Origin: an uncultured Treponema sp.
Lineage (GTDB): Bacteria; Spirochaetota; Spirochaetia; Treponematales; Treponemataceae
Direction: 5' to 3'
Length of the DNA stretch: 64,000 nucleotides
NCBI GenBank assembly: GCA_949300145.1
Contig: CASGDA010000001.1
Location: 62,001-126,000, forward strand
Below the pieces are notes generated by a model. It was not told the DNA's origin, searched no databases, and was given only the letters and a program-made list of their open reading frames with translations. Numbering within the stretch: the stretch's first letter is position 1; every line of letters starts with the position of its first letter. Shown in pieces: positions 34,854 to 44,448 of this stretch. The position numbers and the translations under genes were made by a program.

Positions 34854-35462
34854 TCAAGAATCATCCTTTTTTTTACGCAGCGACCACAGAATCCTTACAG
34901 CCAGAAAGAAATTCGAAACACTGGTTCCAAGCAACACCAGACAGAGAATCAGGCCGAAAATCCCGAAAAACAAAGCGTATCTTAAAAGGAAAAGCCCCAG
35001 AAGGGTTCCCAGAAGATTTTTTATCAGCATCTGGACGGCTTCCCTCATGGTATACTTCCTGCTTTCCTTTTCATTGCGCCGGGTTCCGGATCCCGGCCCC
35101 GTATTGTAATACCCGAAACCAAAGGGCCCGAACCAGGACCAGAAAGTTTCGTCATAAGGCTCTTCATCACCGGAAGCCCTGCGCCCGCCGCCGTAAGACC
35201 AGGGGTCATATGTGTAACCGCCGTAATTATAATCATAGGCTGTTTCGAAGCCGCTTTCTCCCCGGTCATAGGCGGCACGTTTCTGTGGATCACTTAAAAC
35301 GGAATAAGCTTCTCCAACCTTCTTGAAGTTTTCCTCGGCATCCCTGTTTCCCTGGTTCCTGTCGGGATGATACATAAAAGCCTTTTTCCTGTAGGCTTTC
35401 TTTATCTCCTCATCATCCGCATCCCGGGACACTCCAAGAATTTCATAATAATCGGGGGTCAT
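34854..35462 (-). CDS. Membrane-bound J-domain protein
   Basis: The 202-residue protein has an N-terminal J-domain (1-70) with the DnaK-stimulating HPD motif (MYHPDRNQG), then a Gly/Tyr/Ser-rich linker (about 70-125). Two closely spaced membrane segments (about 142-190) precede a short basic tail. It is not DnaJ itself, having no zinc fingers, but a specialised J-protein that recruits DnaK to the membrane. Its ATG overlaps the Smr gene stop by 4 nt, placing it last in the Bat operon. Confidence 0.9.
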   Translation of the reverse strand: MTPDYYEILGVSRDADDEEIKKAYRKKAFMYHPDRNQGNRDAEENFKKVGEAYSVLSDPQKRAAYDRGESGFETAYDYNYGGYTYDPWSYGGGRRASGDEEPYDETFWSWFGPFGFGYYNTGPGSGTRRNEKESRKYTMREAVQMLIKNLLGTLLGLFLLRYALFFGIFGLILCLVLLGTSVSNFFLAVRILWSLRKKKDDS

Positions 35463-35989
35463 AGAATTCCTTTGCCGGTCTTTTTAAGGATAACCCAGAG
35501 GGCTCCGCTTCCGCCTTCTTCATTGGAAGCCCGGCCGAACTCGCCCGCATAGGGATTACGCTCAATATAAGACCTGACCATTGAAAATAACACAGGTTGC
35601 CCCTCAGAGTGAAGCCCCTTCCCGTGCACAATCAGAATCTTCCTGAGTCCCTGAACCCTGCATTCATTGAAAAAAGCGTCCAGGGACGCTTCCGCATCAT
35701 CCCGCGTAAGCCCGTGTAAATCAATAACCGCCTCCGGTTTCATTCTGCGGAGACGGCGCCTTTCTTCAGCCTGAGCCCGGATAATGTCGCCTCTGCTCCA
35801 TGAAGAGGGCCCGGAATCCTTGTCTTCCACGCCGTAGCGGTTAAGCCATATGTCCATGGGGTTCGCGCGTTTCTCCGGTTCCGGCTTGTTTACGGAATAA
35901 TCCCGCCCTTTACGGAAGGAAGAAGCACCGGGCCGGGTATCCTTTTTATCCATTTTTTCCCATTGGTCGAGAATATCAGCGAAATTCAT
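35459..35989 (-). CDS. Smr-domain protein
   Basis: The 176-residue protein has a charged, disordered N-terminal half and a C-terminal Smr domain (about 85-176) with the DLHGLT and HGKGLHS motifs. Smr domains outside MutS2 are often nucleases acting on RNA or on DNA branches. It overlaps the 3' end of the BatD-like gene by 14 nt and the J-protein by 4 nt, so it is translated as part of the operon. Confidence 0.9.
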   Translation of the reverse strand: MNFADILDQWEKMDKKDTRPGASSFRKGRDYSVNKPEPEKRANPMDIWLNRYGVEDKDSGPSSWSRGDIIRAQAEERRRLRRMKPEAVIDLHGLTRDDAEASLDAFFNECRVQGLRKILIVHGKGLHSEGQPVLFSMVRSYIERNPYAGEFGRASNEEGGSGALWVILKKTGKGIL

Positions 35990-37559
35990 TTAAATCTCCA
36001 GAAGTATAAACAACTGTATCCTCAAAAGGATACCAGCCCGATTCCCCGCTGTTTGTCCTTACATGATACCATCCGCCGGCCTTTCCGAGTATCTTCAAAG
36101 GGGTTCCCGCCGGAGCGGGGGCGACAGGGGTCGAATTTATTTCAGGGATGAGGGAAATGACTCCGCCTGTTGACGCCGCTTCCATTATCCCGCCGGACAA
36201 CCTTGTATACACTGAAAAGCCCAGTCCCAGAACAAGGACGGCGGCACCCGTAAAAAGCAGGATTTTCGCGGTTCCGTTTTTCCGGTTTTTCAGGAACACA
36301 AGGAGGGATGCCGCAAGAACCACAACCGAGGCCGGTATAAGGAAAAACGGCAGAAAAAAAACGGCGAGTTCAATATTTCCCGAAGATTTACCTTTTACGG
36401 AAAGAGCCTCGTCAACAGCTTTCCGCATTCCTGAAATTCCGGAATACATCGGATACAGGCTTTCAGCGGTCCTTAAAAGAACGGCGGCGGACGCATAGGA
36501 ACCTTCCGCCCACAAGCCGCGGCATTTTTCCGCCACAGCAAGCTCAAAACCCGGAGAATCCTCCCCTAATACCATCGCGGCCGGAATTTCAGGATTAACC
36601 GCGGAGGACGGGTTTTCCTGCTTTTTTTCGCCGCCGGGGCGGACAAAAGAAGAAGAGCCGGATTCCGCCGTTCCATCCGTATCAGGAAGGACGTCTACAT
36701 ACGCCGGGGAAGAGGAAAGGGAAACCTCCGCCCCGCTTTCAGCGGTAAAGGAAAAAACCGCCTGAGGAAGTTCCTGCTTACCCGGATACAACGGCGTCCA
36801 ATAAAAGGCCGCGGCAAAGGAAATATTAGGGCCGGAGAGTCCGCCTGTTTCATCAGGTAACGGGGCGGCTTCCAGTATGGCATTTTCCGGGGCCGGAGAG
36901 AAAACCTCACCTTCAAGTTCCCGGGGGACGGCGAAAACAATGCGTACACTCCTCCCTGAAACGGCTCCGGCGAAATCTTCAGGAGAAACAAAGGAGCCTT
37001 CTTCTTCGAGAAGCCAGAATATGCTTGTTCCTGTATAAAAAGAATCGTCACTTAAAAATCCGCTTTCAATTTTTCCGACATATATAGCGACGGGATCAAA
37101 GACAAAAGCCTCTCCTGCGGCTGAAAAGCGGAAGGGGCCGGCGGTGAAATTTCCGGAATCCCGGGCCACGATATCAAATGTAACCACTGTCGAAGGAATA
37201 CTGCGGGCGGAAGAAGCTCCCGGCGGTGAAAGGAAAGACAGGGTTTTCCGGAAAGCTTCTATTTTGAAAGACTCCGGGAATATACCAGCGGAAGGATTAT
37301 CCTCGGCTCCGGACGAAAGCCCGCCGGCAGCCTCAAACTCACCGGTAACCTCATCGGGATTCAAACCGTAAAATATAAAGGCAAGGGTAAAAGGTTCTCC
37401 CTCAAAGAAATCGGAGGAGGAAAGTTTTAACTCAGCTTCCACGGGGAAGACGGACAGAGGAAACAGGACGCAAATAAAAAGGGAAAAAAGCCGGACTTGG
37501 ACTTTTCTCAATAATCCGGGACAGGTTCGTGTGTAGTGCTTTCCCCTGATTTTTTCCAT
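35976..37559 (-). CDS. batD: BatD-like protein with C-terminal SH3 domain
   Basis: The 527-residue protein has a signal peptide (hydrophobic core about 24-38), then an extracytoplasmic BatD-type region of beta-rich domains (about 45-300). A low-complexity and TPR-like part (about 340-390), two membrane segments (about 400-425 and 433-455), and a final bacterial SH3 domain (about 470-518, KILGKAGGWYHVRT, GESGWYPF) follow. The SH3 domain is not part of ordinary BatD and may bind wall peptides. AAGGAGGAG lies 5 nt before ATG 37559, so a 52-nt overlap with batC is well supported. Bat proteins are linked to oxygen tolerance in Bacteroides and stress in Leptospira. Confidence 0.8.
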   Translation of the reverse strand: MEKIRGKHYTRTCPGLLRKVQVRLFSLFICVLFPLSVFPVEAELKLSSSDFFEGEPFTLAFIFYGLNPDEVTGEFEAAGGLSSGAEDNPSAGIFPESFKIEAFRKTLSFLSPPGASSARSIPSTVVTFDIVARDSGNFTAGPFRFSAAGEAFVFDPVAIYVGKIESGFLSDDSFYTGTSIFWLLEEEGSFVSPEDFAGAVSGRSVRIVFAVPRELEGEVFSPAPENAILEAAPLPDETGGLSGPNISFAAAFYWTPLYPGKQELPQAVFSFTAESGAEVSLSSSPAYVDVLPDTDGTAESGSSSFVRPGGEKKQENPSSAVNPEIPAAMVLGEDSPGFELAVAEKCRGLWAEGSYASAAVLLRTAESLYPMYSGISGMRKAVDEALSVKGKSSGNIELAVFFLPFFLIPASVVVLAASLLVFLKNRKNGTAKILLFTGAAVLVLGLGFSVYTRLSGGIMEAASTGGVISLIPEINSTPVAPAPAGTPLKILGKAGGWYHVRTNSGESGWYPFEDTVVYTSGDLNEFR

Positions 37560-38107
37560 CGTGTCTCCTCCTTTTTCCTGATAAAAGAAAAAAATGCATT
37601 GCCGGCGCCACTGCGGGTATTTTCGGGCGTCATGTTTTTTTCGGCGGAAGATGTCTCCTGTTTACCGGCTTTATTCTTGGCCAGAGCAAGCTCCAAATTT
37701 ATTTTCGCATCCGTGCGGGAAGGTTCAATTTCAAGGGACTTTCTGAAACTGGCGGCGGCTTCCTGATATTTTTCCATCCGGTATTCGCATACACCTTTTT
37801 GATACCAGGCGGCGGAACGGAGTTTGTCAGGAGCGCTGTCCAGAAGACTTGAAAAACGGTCCACCGCGGCGGTCAATTCATTCTGGGAAGAATAAGAAAG
37901 CGCAAGGCCGTACAAAGCGTAATCAGATATATTTTCATCCGGAGAATCAGCGGATTTTAAAAATGAGGCTGTGGAGTCATTCCATTCCCGGTTATGCCAA
38001 TGGACAGCTCCAGAAAGAACTTCCAGACGACCTGAAACGCCTTCACCGCACGAACATAAAAGGAAAGGAATTACAGCGGAAAGAAAATATCTGCGGAAAT
38101 GATTCAT
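37508..38107 (-). CDS. batC: BatC-like TPR lipoprotein
   Basis: The 199-residue protein has a lipobox LLCSC (Cys about residue 18) and two to three TPR units (about 30-135; AAWYQKGVCEYRMEKYQEAAASFRKSLEIEP is the clearest, longer than needed to name the family). A Lys-rich tail follows. TPR proteins of aerotolerance operons bring the Bat vWA proteins into a complex. ATG 38107 shares its first base with the batB stop (TGATG), so the genes are coupled. Confidence 0.83.
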   Translation of the reverse strand: MNHFRRYFLSAVIPFLLCSCGEGVSGRLEVLSGAVHWHNREWNDSTASFLKSADSPDENISDYALYGLALSYSSQNELTAAVDRFSSLLDSAPDKLRSAAWYQKGVCEYRMEKYQEAAASFRKSLEIEPSRTDAKINLELALAKNKAGKQETSSAEKNMTPENTRSGAGNAFFSFIRKKEETRWKKSGESTTHEPVPDY

Positions 38108-39081
38108 CAATTCTTTCTCCAATAGCTTCTGAAAGCGACTCCGGCAATAAAACAAAACAACGCCAAAACAAGGAAAGCCGGACGGTGGTTGACAGGACTT
38201 GATCCGGCAACGAGGATTGAACCGGAATCATCCGGAGTCACGGAGGAAAGGATTTCCCCGGGCAAACCGGAATCCGTGACGCGCATAAAGGCGGATTGTC
38301 CGCCAGCAGAGTTAACAGCGGATTCGAGCAGGGTTTCGTTTAACGTTGTAAGCTTCATTTCCGTTTTCCCTTCTCCGGGATAAATATCGATTTCCTGTCC
38401 CTCCGCTGTTCCGGTTCCAACCGCAAACAATACGATATTCTTTTCACGCAATTTAAATGCGGCATTGACCAAATCCCCGGAAGTCTCGTCACCGTCGGAA
38501 AAAAGAATTATGAAAGCGGCGTTATCCCTGTCCTGTGAAAAAGAAGAGGAAGCGGTCAAAAGTCCGTCGGAAAGACCTGAACCGGGGGAAGTCACAAGAG
38601 CCGGGGAAAGGTTCGGGATTAAAGCGTACAAAGACGAATAATCAGTTGTGAGGGGCACAGATAAAACGGAGGAGCCTTTTACCAGAACAATCCCGCAGGG
38701 GATTCCCGACAGTCCGTCCAATATGCTTTTTGCACAAAAGGAAGCTGAAGCAAGTCTGGACGGAAGGACATCGGAGACGAGCATACTTCTCGAAACATCG
38801 AACACAAATATAATCTCGCTGCCGCTCTTACGGATTAATCCGGATTTGGTGCCGTACAAAGGTCCTGCCGTTCCTATGACGGCGAAACACCAGGCCGCTA
38901 AAAAAAACACGGCGGAAAAATTCCTTTTATGTAAAAAAACTTTTCTCTCTTTTTCATCATGGCAAAAGCAGACAACCGACCGTGTGAAATATCTTCCCAG
39001 CTGTATTTTAAATATGATGAAGGATGCTACAGAAAACAAGAGAAGAAATAATATATACGGATGTTCAAATCTTAAATGCAT
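38107..39081 (-). CDS. batB: BatB-like von Willebrand A membrane protein
   Basis: The 324-residue protein has two N-terminal membrane segments (about 8-28 and 52-72), a vWA domain (about 85-280) with an intact MIDAS (FVFDVSRSM, DxSxS), and a C-terminal membrane span (about 296-316). ATG 39081 (MHLRFEHPY) has GGGGAG about 5 nt upstream and matches the usual start next to the first span; in-frame starts at 39117 and 39189 add non-family residues. It overlaps batA by 10 nt. Confidence 0.88.
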   Translation of the reverse strand: MHLRFEHPYILFLLLFSVASFIIFKIQLGRYFTRSVVCFCHDEKERKVFLHKRNFSAVFFLAAWCFAVIGTAGPLYGTKSGLIRKSGSEIIFVFDVSRSMLVSDVLPSRLASASFCAKSILDGLSGIPCGIVLVKGSSVLSVPLTTDYSSLYALIPNLSPALVTSPGSGLSDGLLTASSSFSQDRDNAAFIILFSDGDETSGDLVNAAFKLREKNIVLFAVGTGTAEGQEIDIYPGEGKTEMKLTTLNETLLESAVNSAGGQSAFMRVTDSGLPGEILSSVTPDDSGSILVAGSSPVNHRPAFLVLALFCFIAGVAFRSYWRKN

Positions 39082-40079
39082 ATTCCGCTCCCCAGAAAAA
39101 ACAGGCGCAAAATCCATGCGGCGGCGGCGGCAATAAGGGCTGCCAGCATACACTCGTAATCCAAATGCCGCGGAACGTTTTTTGTCCATCCTGCGGCCAC
39201 GGCAGGAACAGAAACCTCCAGCGTTGAGAACAAAGCGTCAAGGCTGTCGGGATTTTCAGCGCGCACATATATGCCTCCGGCGGCGGAAGTTATTTTCAAC
39301 AAGGCTCCCTCATCAAATTCAGAATTGAATTTTCCGGAATACCTTATTCCTTTACGAGGATCCTCATAGGAAATATCGGAGACACCGCGCCTTCCCAACC
39401 CTGCGATCACAAGCGAAATATTTGAAGACGGAAAAAAAGACGCGGCGGTAACAGGATTTATTTCCCCTGCATTATTCTCCCCGTCAGTCAAAAGAACCAC
39501 ATGGGACGAAGAGGCCTGCACTTCCTGAAGGTGAGCGACAGATACAGCAAGTCCCATTCCGATTGCGGTACCATCGCCAAGCTCCCCTATTTTCAGAGAG
39601 GCCAGACGGGATAAAAAGGTTTCCCGGTCTGTTGTCGGCGGCACAAGCATGGCGGCATCGGAGGCTAACGCCACCAGACCGAAAGAGCCGCCCGGACGTT
39701 TTTCAACAAAAGCCTGTATACCATCCCTGGCGGAATCAAAGCGGGTTTTTCCGTTCATATCAGGAGCGGACATTGAAGGGCTTATGTCCACCACAAAGAC
39801 GACGGGGCTTGACGTCCCGCTGTAGTAAGTTTCTTTTTTCAAAACTGAAAAACCCGCGGCCGCCAAGACAACTGAAAAAAAAGAAACACACAATAAACAG
39901 CCGCAAACATGACGGACGGTTTTTACGAAAGTGCCGGGCCAGTGAAAAGAAGCGCCTTCCCAGTTACCCAATGTAAGAGGAAGTGAAAAACCGCGGAGAA
40001 TCCCAGTCTTCCGCAGAATTATAAACAGAGGAATGAAAAACAGGAACAATAAAAACGCGGGACGTTCAAACCAAAACAT
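39072..40079 (-). CDS. batA: BatA-like von Willebrand A membrane protein
   Basis: The 335-residue protein has membrane segments at about 8-24 and 55-75, a vWA domain with MIDAS FVVDISPSMSA and the TDGENNAGEI loop, and a C-terminal span (about 308-330). It is the paralogue of BatB; the two are proposed to form a periplasm-facing complex assembled by the MoxR ATPase. GGAGGAG lies 3-4 nt before the ATG, and the start overlaps the preceding gene by 14 nt. Confidence 0.9.
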   Translation of the reverse strand: MFWFERPAFLLFLFFIPLFIILRKTGILRGFSLPLTLGNWEGASFHWPGTFVKTVRHVCGCLLCVSFFSVVLAAAGFSVLKKETYYSGTSSPVVFVVDISPSMSAPDMNGKTRFDSARDGIQAFVEKRPGGSFGLVALASDAAMLVPPTTDRETFLSRLASLKIGELGDGTAIGMGLAVSVAHLQEVQASSSHVVLLTDGENNAGEINPVTAASFFPSSNISLVIAGLGRRGVSDISYEDPRKGIRYSGKFNSEFDEGALLKITSAAGGIYVRAENPDSLDALFSTLEVSVPAVAAGWTKNVPRHLDYECMLAALIAAAAAWILRLFFLGSGICI

Positions 40080-41028
40080 TCACTCCTCCATTTTCCTCCG
40101 AAATATTTACGGAGAAGGAAAAGAACATGTCCGCAAACTGCCTGAGCAACAACAAACATTCCAGTCTTTTGTCTTCCGGTTCAAAAACACCGCTGAATCT
40201 GATTTTCTCAATCTCGTATAATTTTTTTTTCAAACCGGAAATTACCAGACGGAAAGAATCTTCCATTTCGCGATTTTCAATTTTCAATCCCTGTATAATT
40301 CCAAGAATATTCGAAAAATCCCGGGCATCAGCGGCAAGATATTTTTTACAGCCTGTCATTTCATAAAAAAGCAGCCGGACAACAACGGAAAACCGTTCAT
40401 ACCAGGGCAGAGGCTGTAAAATTTTGATTTCCTTTCCCAGTTTTTTAAAACGCCTGATAAAAAGTTTTTTGACCTTCTTCAGAGGAATTCTTTTTTCCGT
40501 CTGCTCAGGCGTAAAAAAGAATCTTTTAACCAAAACGGCGGAAACTGAAACAGCGGCGGCGGACAGCAACAGTATGGCACAGAGAATATAAAAAGTTCCG
40601 GGAACAAGCATCGGCGGCCTGTCTTCCGAAACGGATGTAATTCCGTATTTTGCGGATAACGAAGAAACTTCGACGGTAACAGGGGAGGATTTCAAATCCG
40701 CGGCTCTGTCAATAAAGAAACGGGGCAGAAATATTTTCCCTGTCTCCCACGGGACAAAAGTAATCCGGCAGGAATAAACACCGCCGGCGGGAACAATATT
40801 TATGCTTTTTATTGTAACGGAAGATGACTGCCCGAATATATCATCGGAGGGAATTGAAACAGCGGAAGAAAAAAAAGAGTCAGGGATATTCCCCTCGACA
40901 TATGTATAAACCGCAGTGTCGCCGACAAAAACTTCTTTCGGCACGAGGGAACCGGAGGTTTCCCCTTCTGCACGGACAAAAGAAACGCACATAAGAAACA
41001 AAGCAAGAACAGAAACACGGGAAAACAT
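40066..41028 (-). CDS. Bat-operon membrane protein of unknown role
   Basis: The 320-residue protein has a signal peptide (ending near FVRAEG, about residue 20), an extracytoplasmic beta-rich domain of about 120 residues (KEVFVGDTAVYTYVEG resembles the start of BatD domains), one membrane span (about 146-168) and a basic helical cytoplasmic part (about 170-320). Position and topology match the short BatD/DUF4381-like proteins found between DUF58 and BatA genes. The start is 1 nt past the DUF58 stop. Confidence 0.72.
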   Translation of the reverse strand: MFSRVSVLALFLMCVSFVRAEGETSGSLVPKEVFVGDTAVYTYVEGNIPDSFFSSAVSIPSDDIFGQSSSVTIKSINIVPAGGVYSCRITFVPWETGKIFLPRFFIDRAADLKSSPVTVEVSSLSAKYGITSVSEDRPPMLVPGTFYILCAILLLSAAAVSVSAVLVKRFFFTPEQTEKRIPLKKVKKLFIRRFKKLGKEIKILQPLPWYERFSVVVRLLFYEMTGCKKYLAADARDFSNILGIIQGLKIENREMEDSFRLVISGLKKKLYEIEKIRFSGVFEPEDKRLECLLLLRQFADMFFSFSVNISEENGGVNVLV

Positions 41029-41029
41029 A

Positions 41030-41941
41030 TCACGCTCCGGGAGAACGGGAAGCGGAAAAAGAAGAAAAGGCTATTTTATTTTTCGCCGCGAAAAAAGAAG
41101 CCAGTCCCGGCGCCGCGTCCACATTGACGGGAAGTTCAAAAGGGAGCGCGCCGCTACGGATGCAAATGGATTTCCAGTAAGCGGCGTTCTCAGAAGAATC
41201 TTTTTCCCAGGCTGATTTAAAAGAATACCTGTCCGGCCTGCATAATATTTCCTCCCTGGTTTCCGGATCCGAAAAACGTAGCAACCCGCATCCGGGAAGC
41301 TCCCTGTCAGAAGGATCTGTAATCTTAACGGCAATCACCTTGTGATAAAAGGCGAGCCGCTCCAAAGCCTTTTTAAAACCGGCTGCCCTGAAATCAGAAA
41401 GAATTATAACAAGCGACCGGGAAGAAAGAACGGGCATACATCCTGAAATGGCACCGGTTAAAGCTGAACCGGGGGTTTCCGTATTAAAGCTTTCAAAAAC
41501 TGAAAAAAGTGAAATAACATTGTCCAGCCCTTCAGCAGGTTTCATGAATGGACCGATTTTGCCGTCAAAAACAACTCCGCCCACAGGACAGGGAAGCTGT
41601 TCCGCCGCGAAGGCGGTCAGGGCGGCGGCTTCAAAAGCCTGCTCAAGCTTGGTTTTCCCATGCGAACCTGTGTTCATGGATTTGGATGCATCCAGTATTA
41701 TAAAAACAGACAAATCCCTTTCCTCTGAAAAAGTTTTGACGAAAGTTTTTCCGGTTCTGGCGCTAACATTCCAATCTATGGCACGGACATCATCCCCGTA
41801 CTGGTATTCCCTTACAGAATCAAACTCAATTCCCCTGCCCCGGAAAAAAGAACGGAAAGCCCCCGTCCTCATTTCCTGAGCAATCGGAAACGAAGCGAGT
41901 CTGAGCATTCTGGCTTTTCCGGCAGTTTTTCCAAAATCCAT
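41030..41941 (-). CDS. DUF58 protein (MoxR-associated)
   Basis: The 303-residue protein has the DUF58 signature RGRGIEFDSVREYQYGDD, then IDWNVSARTG, and a following vWA-like fold with FIILDASKSM. DUF58 proteins are encoded next to MoxR ATPases and are thought to be their substrates or adaptors. ATG 41941 leaves 34 nt after moxR; an in-frame ATG at 41995 overlaps moxR but has no better ribosome site, so the start is uncertain. Confidence 0.87.
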   Translation of the reverse strand: MDFGKTAGKARMLRLASFPIAQEMRTGAFRSFFRGRGIEFDSVREYQYGDDVRAIDWNVSARTGKTFVKTFSEERDLSVFIILDASKSMNTGSHGKTKLEQAFEAAALTAFAAEQLPCPVGGVVFDGKIGPFMKPAEGLDNVISLFSVFESFNTETPGSALTGAISGCMPVLSSRSLVIILSDFRAAGFKKALERLAFYHKVIAVKITDPSDRELPGCGLLRFSDPETREEILCRPDRYSFKSAWEKDSSENAAYWKSICIRSGALPFELPVNVDAAPGLASFFAAKNKIAFSSFSASRSPGA

Positions 41942-41975
41942 TTTACAACATCCCGTCGGCAACCTCTGATGACAC

Positions 41976-43034
41976 TCAGGGAAGTGACACCGCATTCAGT
42001 ATCATGGAAATAACATCATCCGCGGAAACACCGGAGGCTCCAGCTTCATACGAAAGGGAAATTCTGTGCCGCAACACATCATACGCCGCGTCCTTTATGT
42101 TCTCCGGCGAAACCCAGTTTTCCCCTGAAAACAAAGCCTTTATCTTAGCGTAAGAAAACATGGCGATACCCGCCCTGGGGGAAGCGCCAAGATAAATATA
42201 ATGAAGATAATCACTCCGTCCGGATTTTGCCGCATACCCCGGCATACTCCGGGCGGACGTTTTAACGGAAGAAGGTCTAGTGGCGGAAACAAGGGAAACA
42301 ATATACCTGACAAGGGATTCTTCGCAATGAACGGAATCAGCGGCATTATGCAGGAACTGTAAATCCTCCGGGGAAAAAACGGGAGGCTTTTCACTCTCTT
42401 TGCCGGAAGCGAGGATACCGCTGCAATTTGAAGCGGACGAAATAATCCTGGTTTCCTCTTCCGCTGACGGATAATCAACCATTATTTTAATAAAAAACCT
42501 GTCAAGCTCAGCTTCCGGCAGCCTGTAAGTCCCCTCATGTTCAACGGGATTCTGGGTTGCAAGAACAGTAAAAGGAGAAGGAAGACCCAGGCTGTCATCC
42601 CCGATAGTCACCTGCCTTTCAGCCATAGCCTCGAGAAGGGCGGACTGAACCTTCGCAGGCGCACGGTTTATTTCGTCCGCAAGAACAATATTTGTGAACA
42701 CAGGCCCTTTGCGGACGGAAAAATCCCCCGTCTGGCGGTTGTAGATTAAAGTTCCTATCAGGTCGGACGGCAGAAGATCCGGGGTAAACTGTATGCGTTT
42801 AAAATCCAGGGAGAAAAGAGAGGCGAAGGTTCTGACCGCAAGGGTCTTGGCGACACCCGGAACCCCTTCCAAAAGGGCATGTCCGCCCGCCACAGCGGCG
42901 GCAAGAATGCCGTCAACCAGAGCCTGCTGCCCCACTATTTTGAGGCCCATCCCGGCGCGGTATTTTTCCACAATAGAGGCAGCCCTTTTTGCATCCGCTT
43001 CCGTCAATGCACCAGCATTTTCATGTTTTTCCAA
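41976..43034 (-). CDS. moxR: MoxR-family AAA+ ATPase
   Basis: The 352-residue ATPase has Walker A EGVPGVAKT, Walker B IVLADEINRAPAKVQSALLEA, sensor ATQNPVEHEGTY, and a C-terminal lid with YAAKSGRSDYLHYIYLGASPRAG. MoxR ATPases act as chaperones inserting metals or assembling vWA complexes; here the targets would be BatA and BatB. The start is TTG 43034, 6 nt after GGAGG; GTG 43037 is also possible. It heads an operon of moxR, DUF58, unknown, batA-D, smr and J-protein, expressed from a promoter that shares its -35 with the divergent aminotransferase. Confidence 0.92.
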   Translation of the reverse strand: MEKHENAGALTEADAKRAASIVEKYRAGMGLKIVGQQALVDGILAAAVAGGHALLEGVPGVAKTLAVRTFASLFSLDFKRIQFTPDLLPSDLIGTLIYNRQTGDFSVRKGPVFTNIVLADEINRAPAKVQSALLEAMAERQVTIGDDSLGLPSPFTVLATQNPVEHEGTYRLPEAELDRFFIKIMVDYPSAEEETRIISSASNCSGILASGKESEKPPVFSPEDLQFLHNAADSVHCEESLVRYIVSLVSATRPSSVKTSARSMPGYAAKSGRSDYLHYIYLGASPRAGIAMFSYAKIKALFSGENWVSPENIKDAAYDVLRHRISLSYEAGASGVSADDVISMILNAVSLP

Positions 43035-43070
43035 CACACACCTCCGGTTCAAACTTTCCGAACCGCCTGT

Positions 43071-43122
43071 ATTTTACGAATCTTTCGGTACATTGACAAC
43101 AGGTATTGATTTTGTATATGAT
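43071..43122. promoter_or_regulatory. Divergent promoters sharing one -35 (moxR / aminotransferase)
   Basis: TTGACAA (43093-43099) supplies TTGACA to the plus strand and TTGTCA to the minus. Plus: N18 then TATGAT (43117-43122), 8 nt before ATG 43131. Minus: N17 then TAAAAT (43071-43076), about 30 nt before the moxR start with its GGAGG. Confidence 0.72.
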
Positions 43123-43130
43123 TCAAAATC

Positions 43131-44441
43131 ATGGACAACAATCAGAATATCCACAGTCTTGCGGAAGAATTGAACAAAATTTTGGATGGATGTGTAGCCG
43201 GAAAATTCCTGTCGGCACTTGGAAGACGGATTTATTTCCCCAAAGGAATTATCGCCCAGAGCGCGGAAGCAAAAAAGCTCGGTAAAAATGCAAATGCAAC
43301 CATAGGGACAGCCGTGAAAAACGGCGAACCGCTGATGCTTTCAAGTTTGAAAAAATATCTGCCCGGACTTACCCCCGCTGAATCCGTAGGTTATGCGCCC
43401 ACCGCAGGAAACCCGGCCCTGCGGGAAATGTGGAAGGAATTCATTCTGAATAAAAATCCGTCTTTGAAAGACTCATCCTTCTCCCTTCCGGTTCTTGTAC
43501 CGGGACTCACTGCGGGAATATCTTTCCTTTCAGACCTTTTCCTTGATAACACATCTTCCCTTTTGACAGCGGATCCCAACTGGGAAAATTATTCCCTCAT
43601 TGTGGAAGCCAGAATCAATTCCCGGATAAATACGTTCATGATGTTTGAAGACGGGAAATTCAGCGTACAAAATTTCAGAAACGCAGTCCTTAAGGAAGCT
43701 GAAACCGGTAAGGTCCGGCTCCTCTTGAATTTTCCCCAGAATCCCTCAGGTTACACGCCTTACAAGGAAGAAGCGGACGCAATATGCGATGTGCTTGTTG
43801 AAGCGGCGGCACAGGCCGACATCATGGTCTGGTGTGACGACGCTTATTTCGGATTAAATTACGAGGACGGCATAAGCAATGAATCAATATTCGCAAAGCT
43901 TGCCTCAATCCATGAAAGGATTCTTGCCGTGAAAATAGACGGCCCCACAAAAGAAGATTACGCCTGGGGGTTCAGGACGGGTTTCGTGACTTTCGCCTCA
44001 AAGGGAATGACGGAAAACCATTATGACGCCCTCATAAGGAAAATGATGGGGCTGATACGTTCCTCCGTTTCCTGCGCCGCGACAGAGTCCCAGTCAATAA
44101 TCCTCAAAGCCTTTGACGACCCTTCCACAGAAAAAGAAAAAGAGGAATTCAAGGCTATACTCCGTGAGCGGTATATACTTGCCAAAAAAAGTGTCCAGGC
44201 CCACAGCGGAAGCAGGGTTATCCAGGCGCTTCCATTCAACTCCGGCTATTTTATGTGCCTGCGCTGTACAGGAATAAGCTCTGAAGCACTCCGGCAGGAA
44301 CTCTTGAATAAGCACGGCATCGGAACAGTATCCATTGACGAAAACCACCTGAGAATCGCCTTTTCCTCGGTGGATTCCGATAAAATCGAATACCTTTACG
44401 ATACCATATACAAAACGGCGGAAGAGATGGCGGGAAAATAA
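43131..44441 (+). CDS. Class I/II aminotransferase
   Basis: The 436-residue fold-I PLP enzyme has VGYAPTAGNPALREMWKEF, LLTADPNWENY, LLLNFPQNPSGYTP, WCDDAYFGL, and the PLP lysine in AVKIDGPTKEDYAWGFRTGF. It is closest in pattern to aspartate- or aromatic-type aminotransferases, but substrate choice is not readable. The ATG lies 8 nt after a -10 box and has no Shine-Dalgarno, so a leaderless message is predicted. Confidence 0.9.
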   Translation: MDNNQNIHSLAEELNKILDGCVAGKFLSALGRRIYFPKGIIAQSAEAKKLGKNANATIGTAVKNGEPLMLSSLKKYLPGLTPAESVGYAPTAGNPALREMWKEFILNKNPSLKDSSFSLPVLVPGLTAGISFLSDLFLDNTSSLLTADPNWENYSLIVEARINSRINTFMMFEDGKFSVQNFRNAVLKEAETGKVRLLLNFPQNPSGYTPYKEEADAICDVLVEAAAQADIMVWCDDAYFGLNYEDGISNESIFAKLASIHERILAVKIDGPTKEDYAWGFRTGFVTFASKGMTENHYDALIRKMMGLIRSSVSCAATESQSIILKAFDDPSTEKEKEEFKAILRERYILAKKSVQAHSGSRVIQALPFNSGYFMCLRCTGISSEALRQELLNKHGIGTVSIDENHLRIAFSSVDSDKIEYLYDTIYKTAEEMAGK

Positions 44442-44448
44442 GCGGCCT

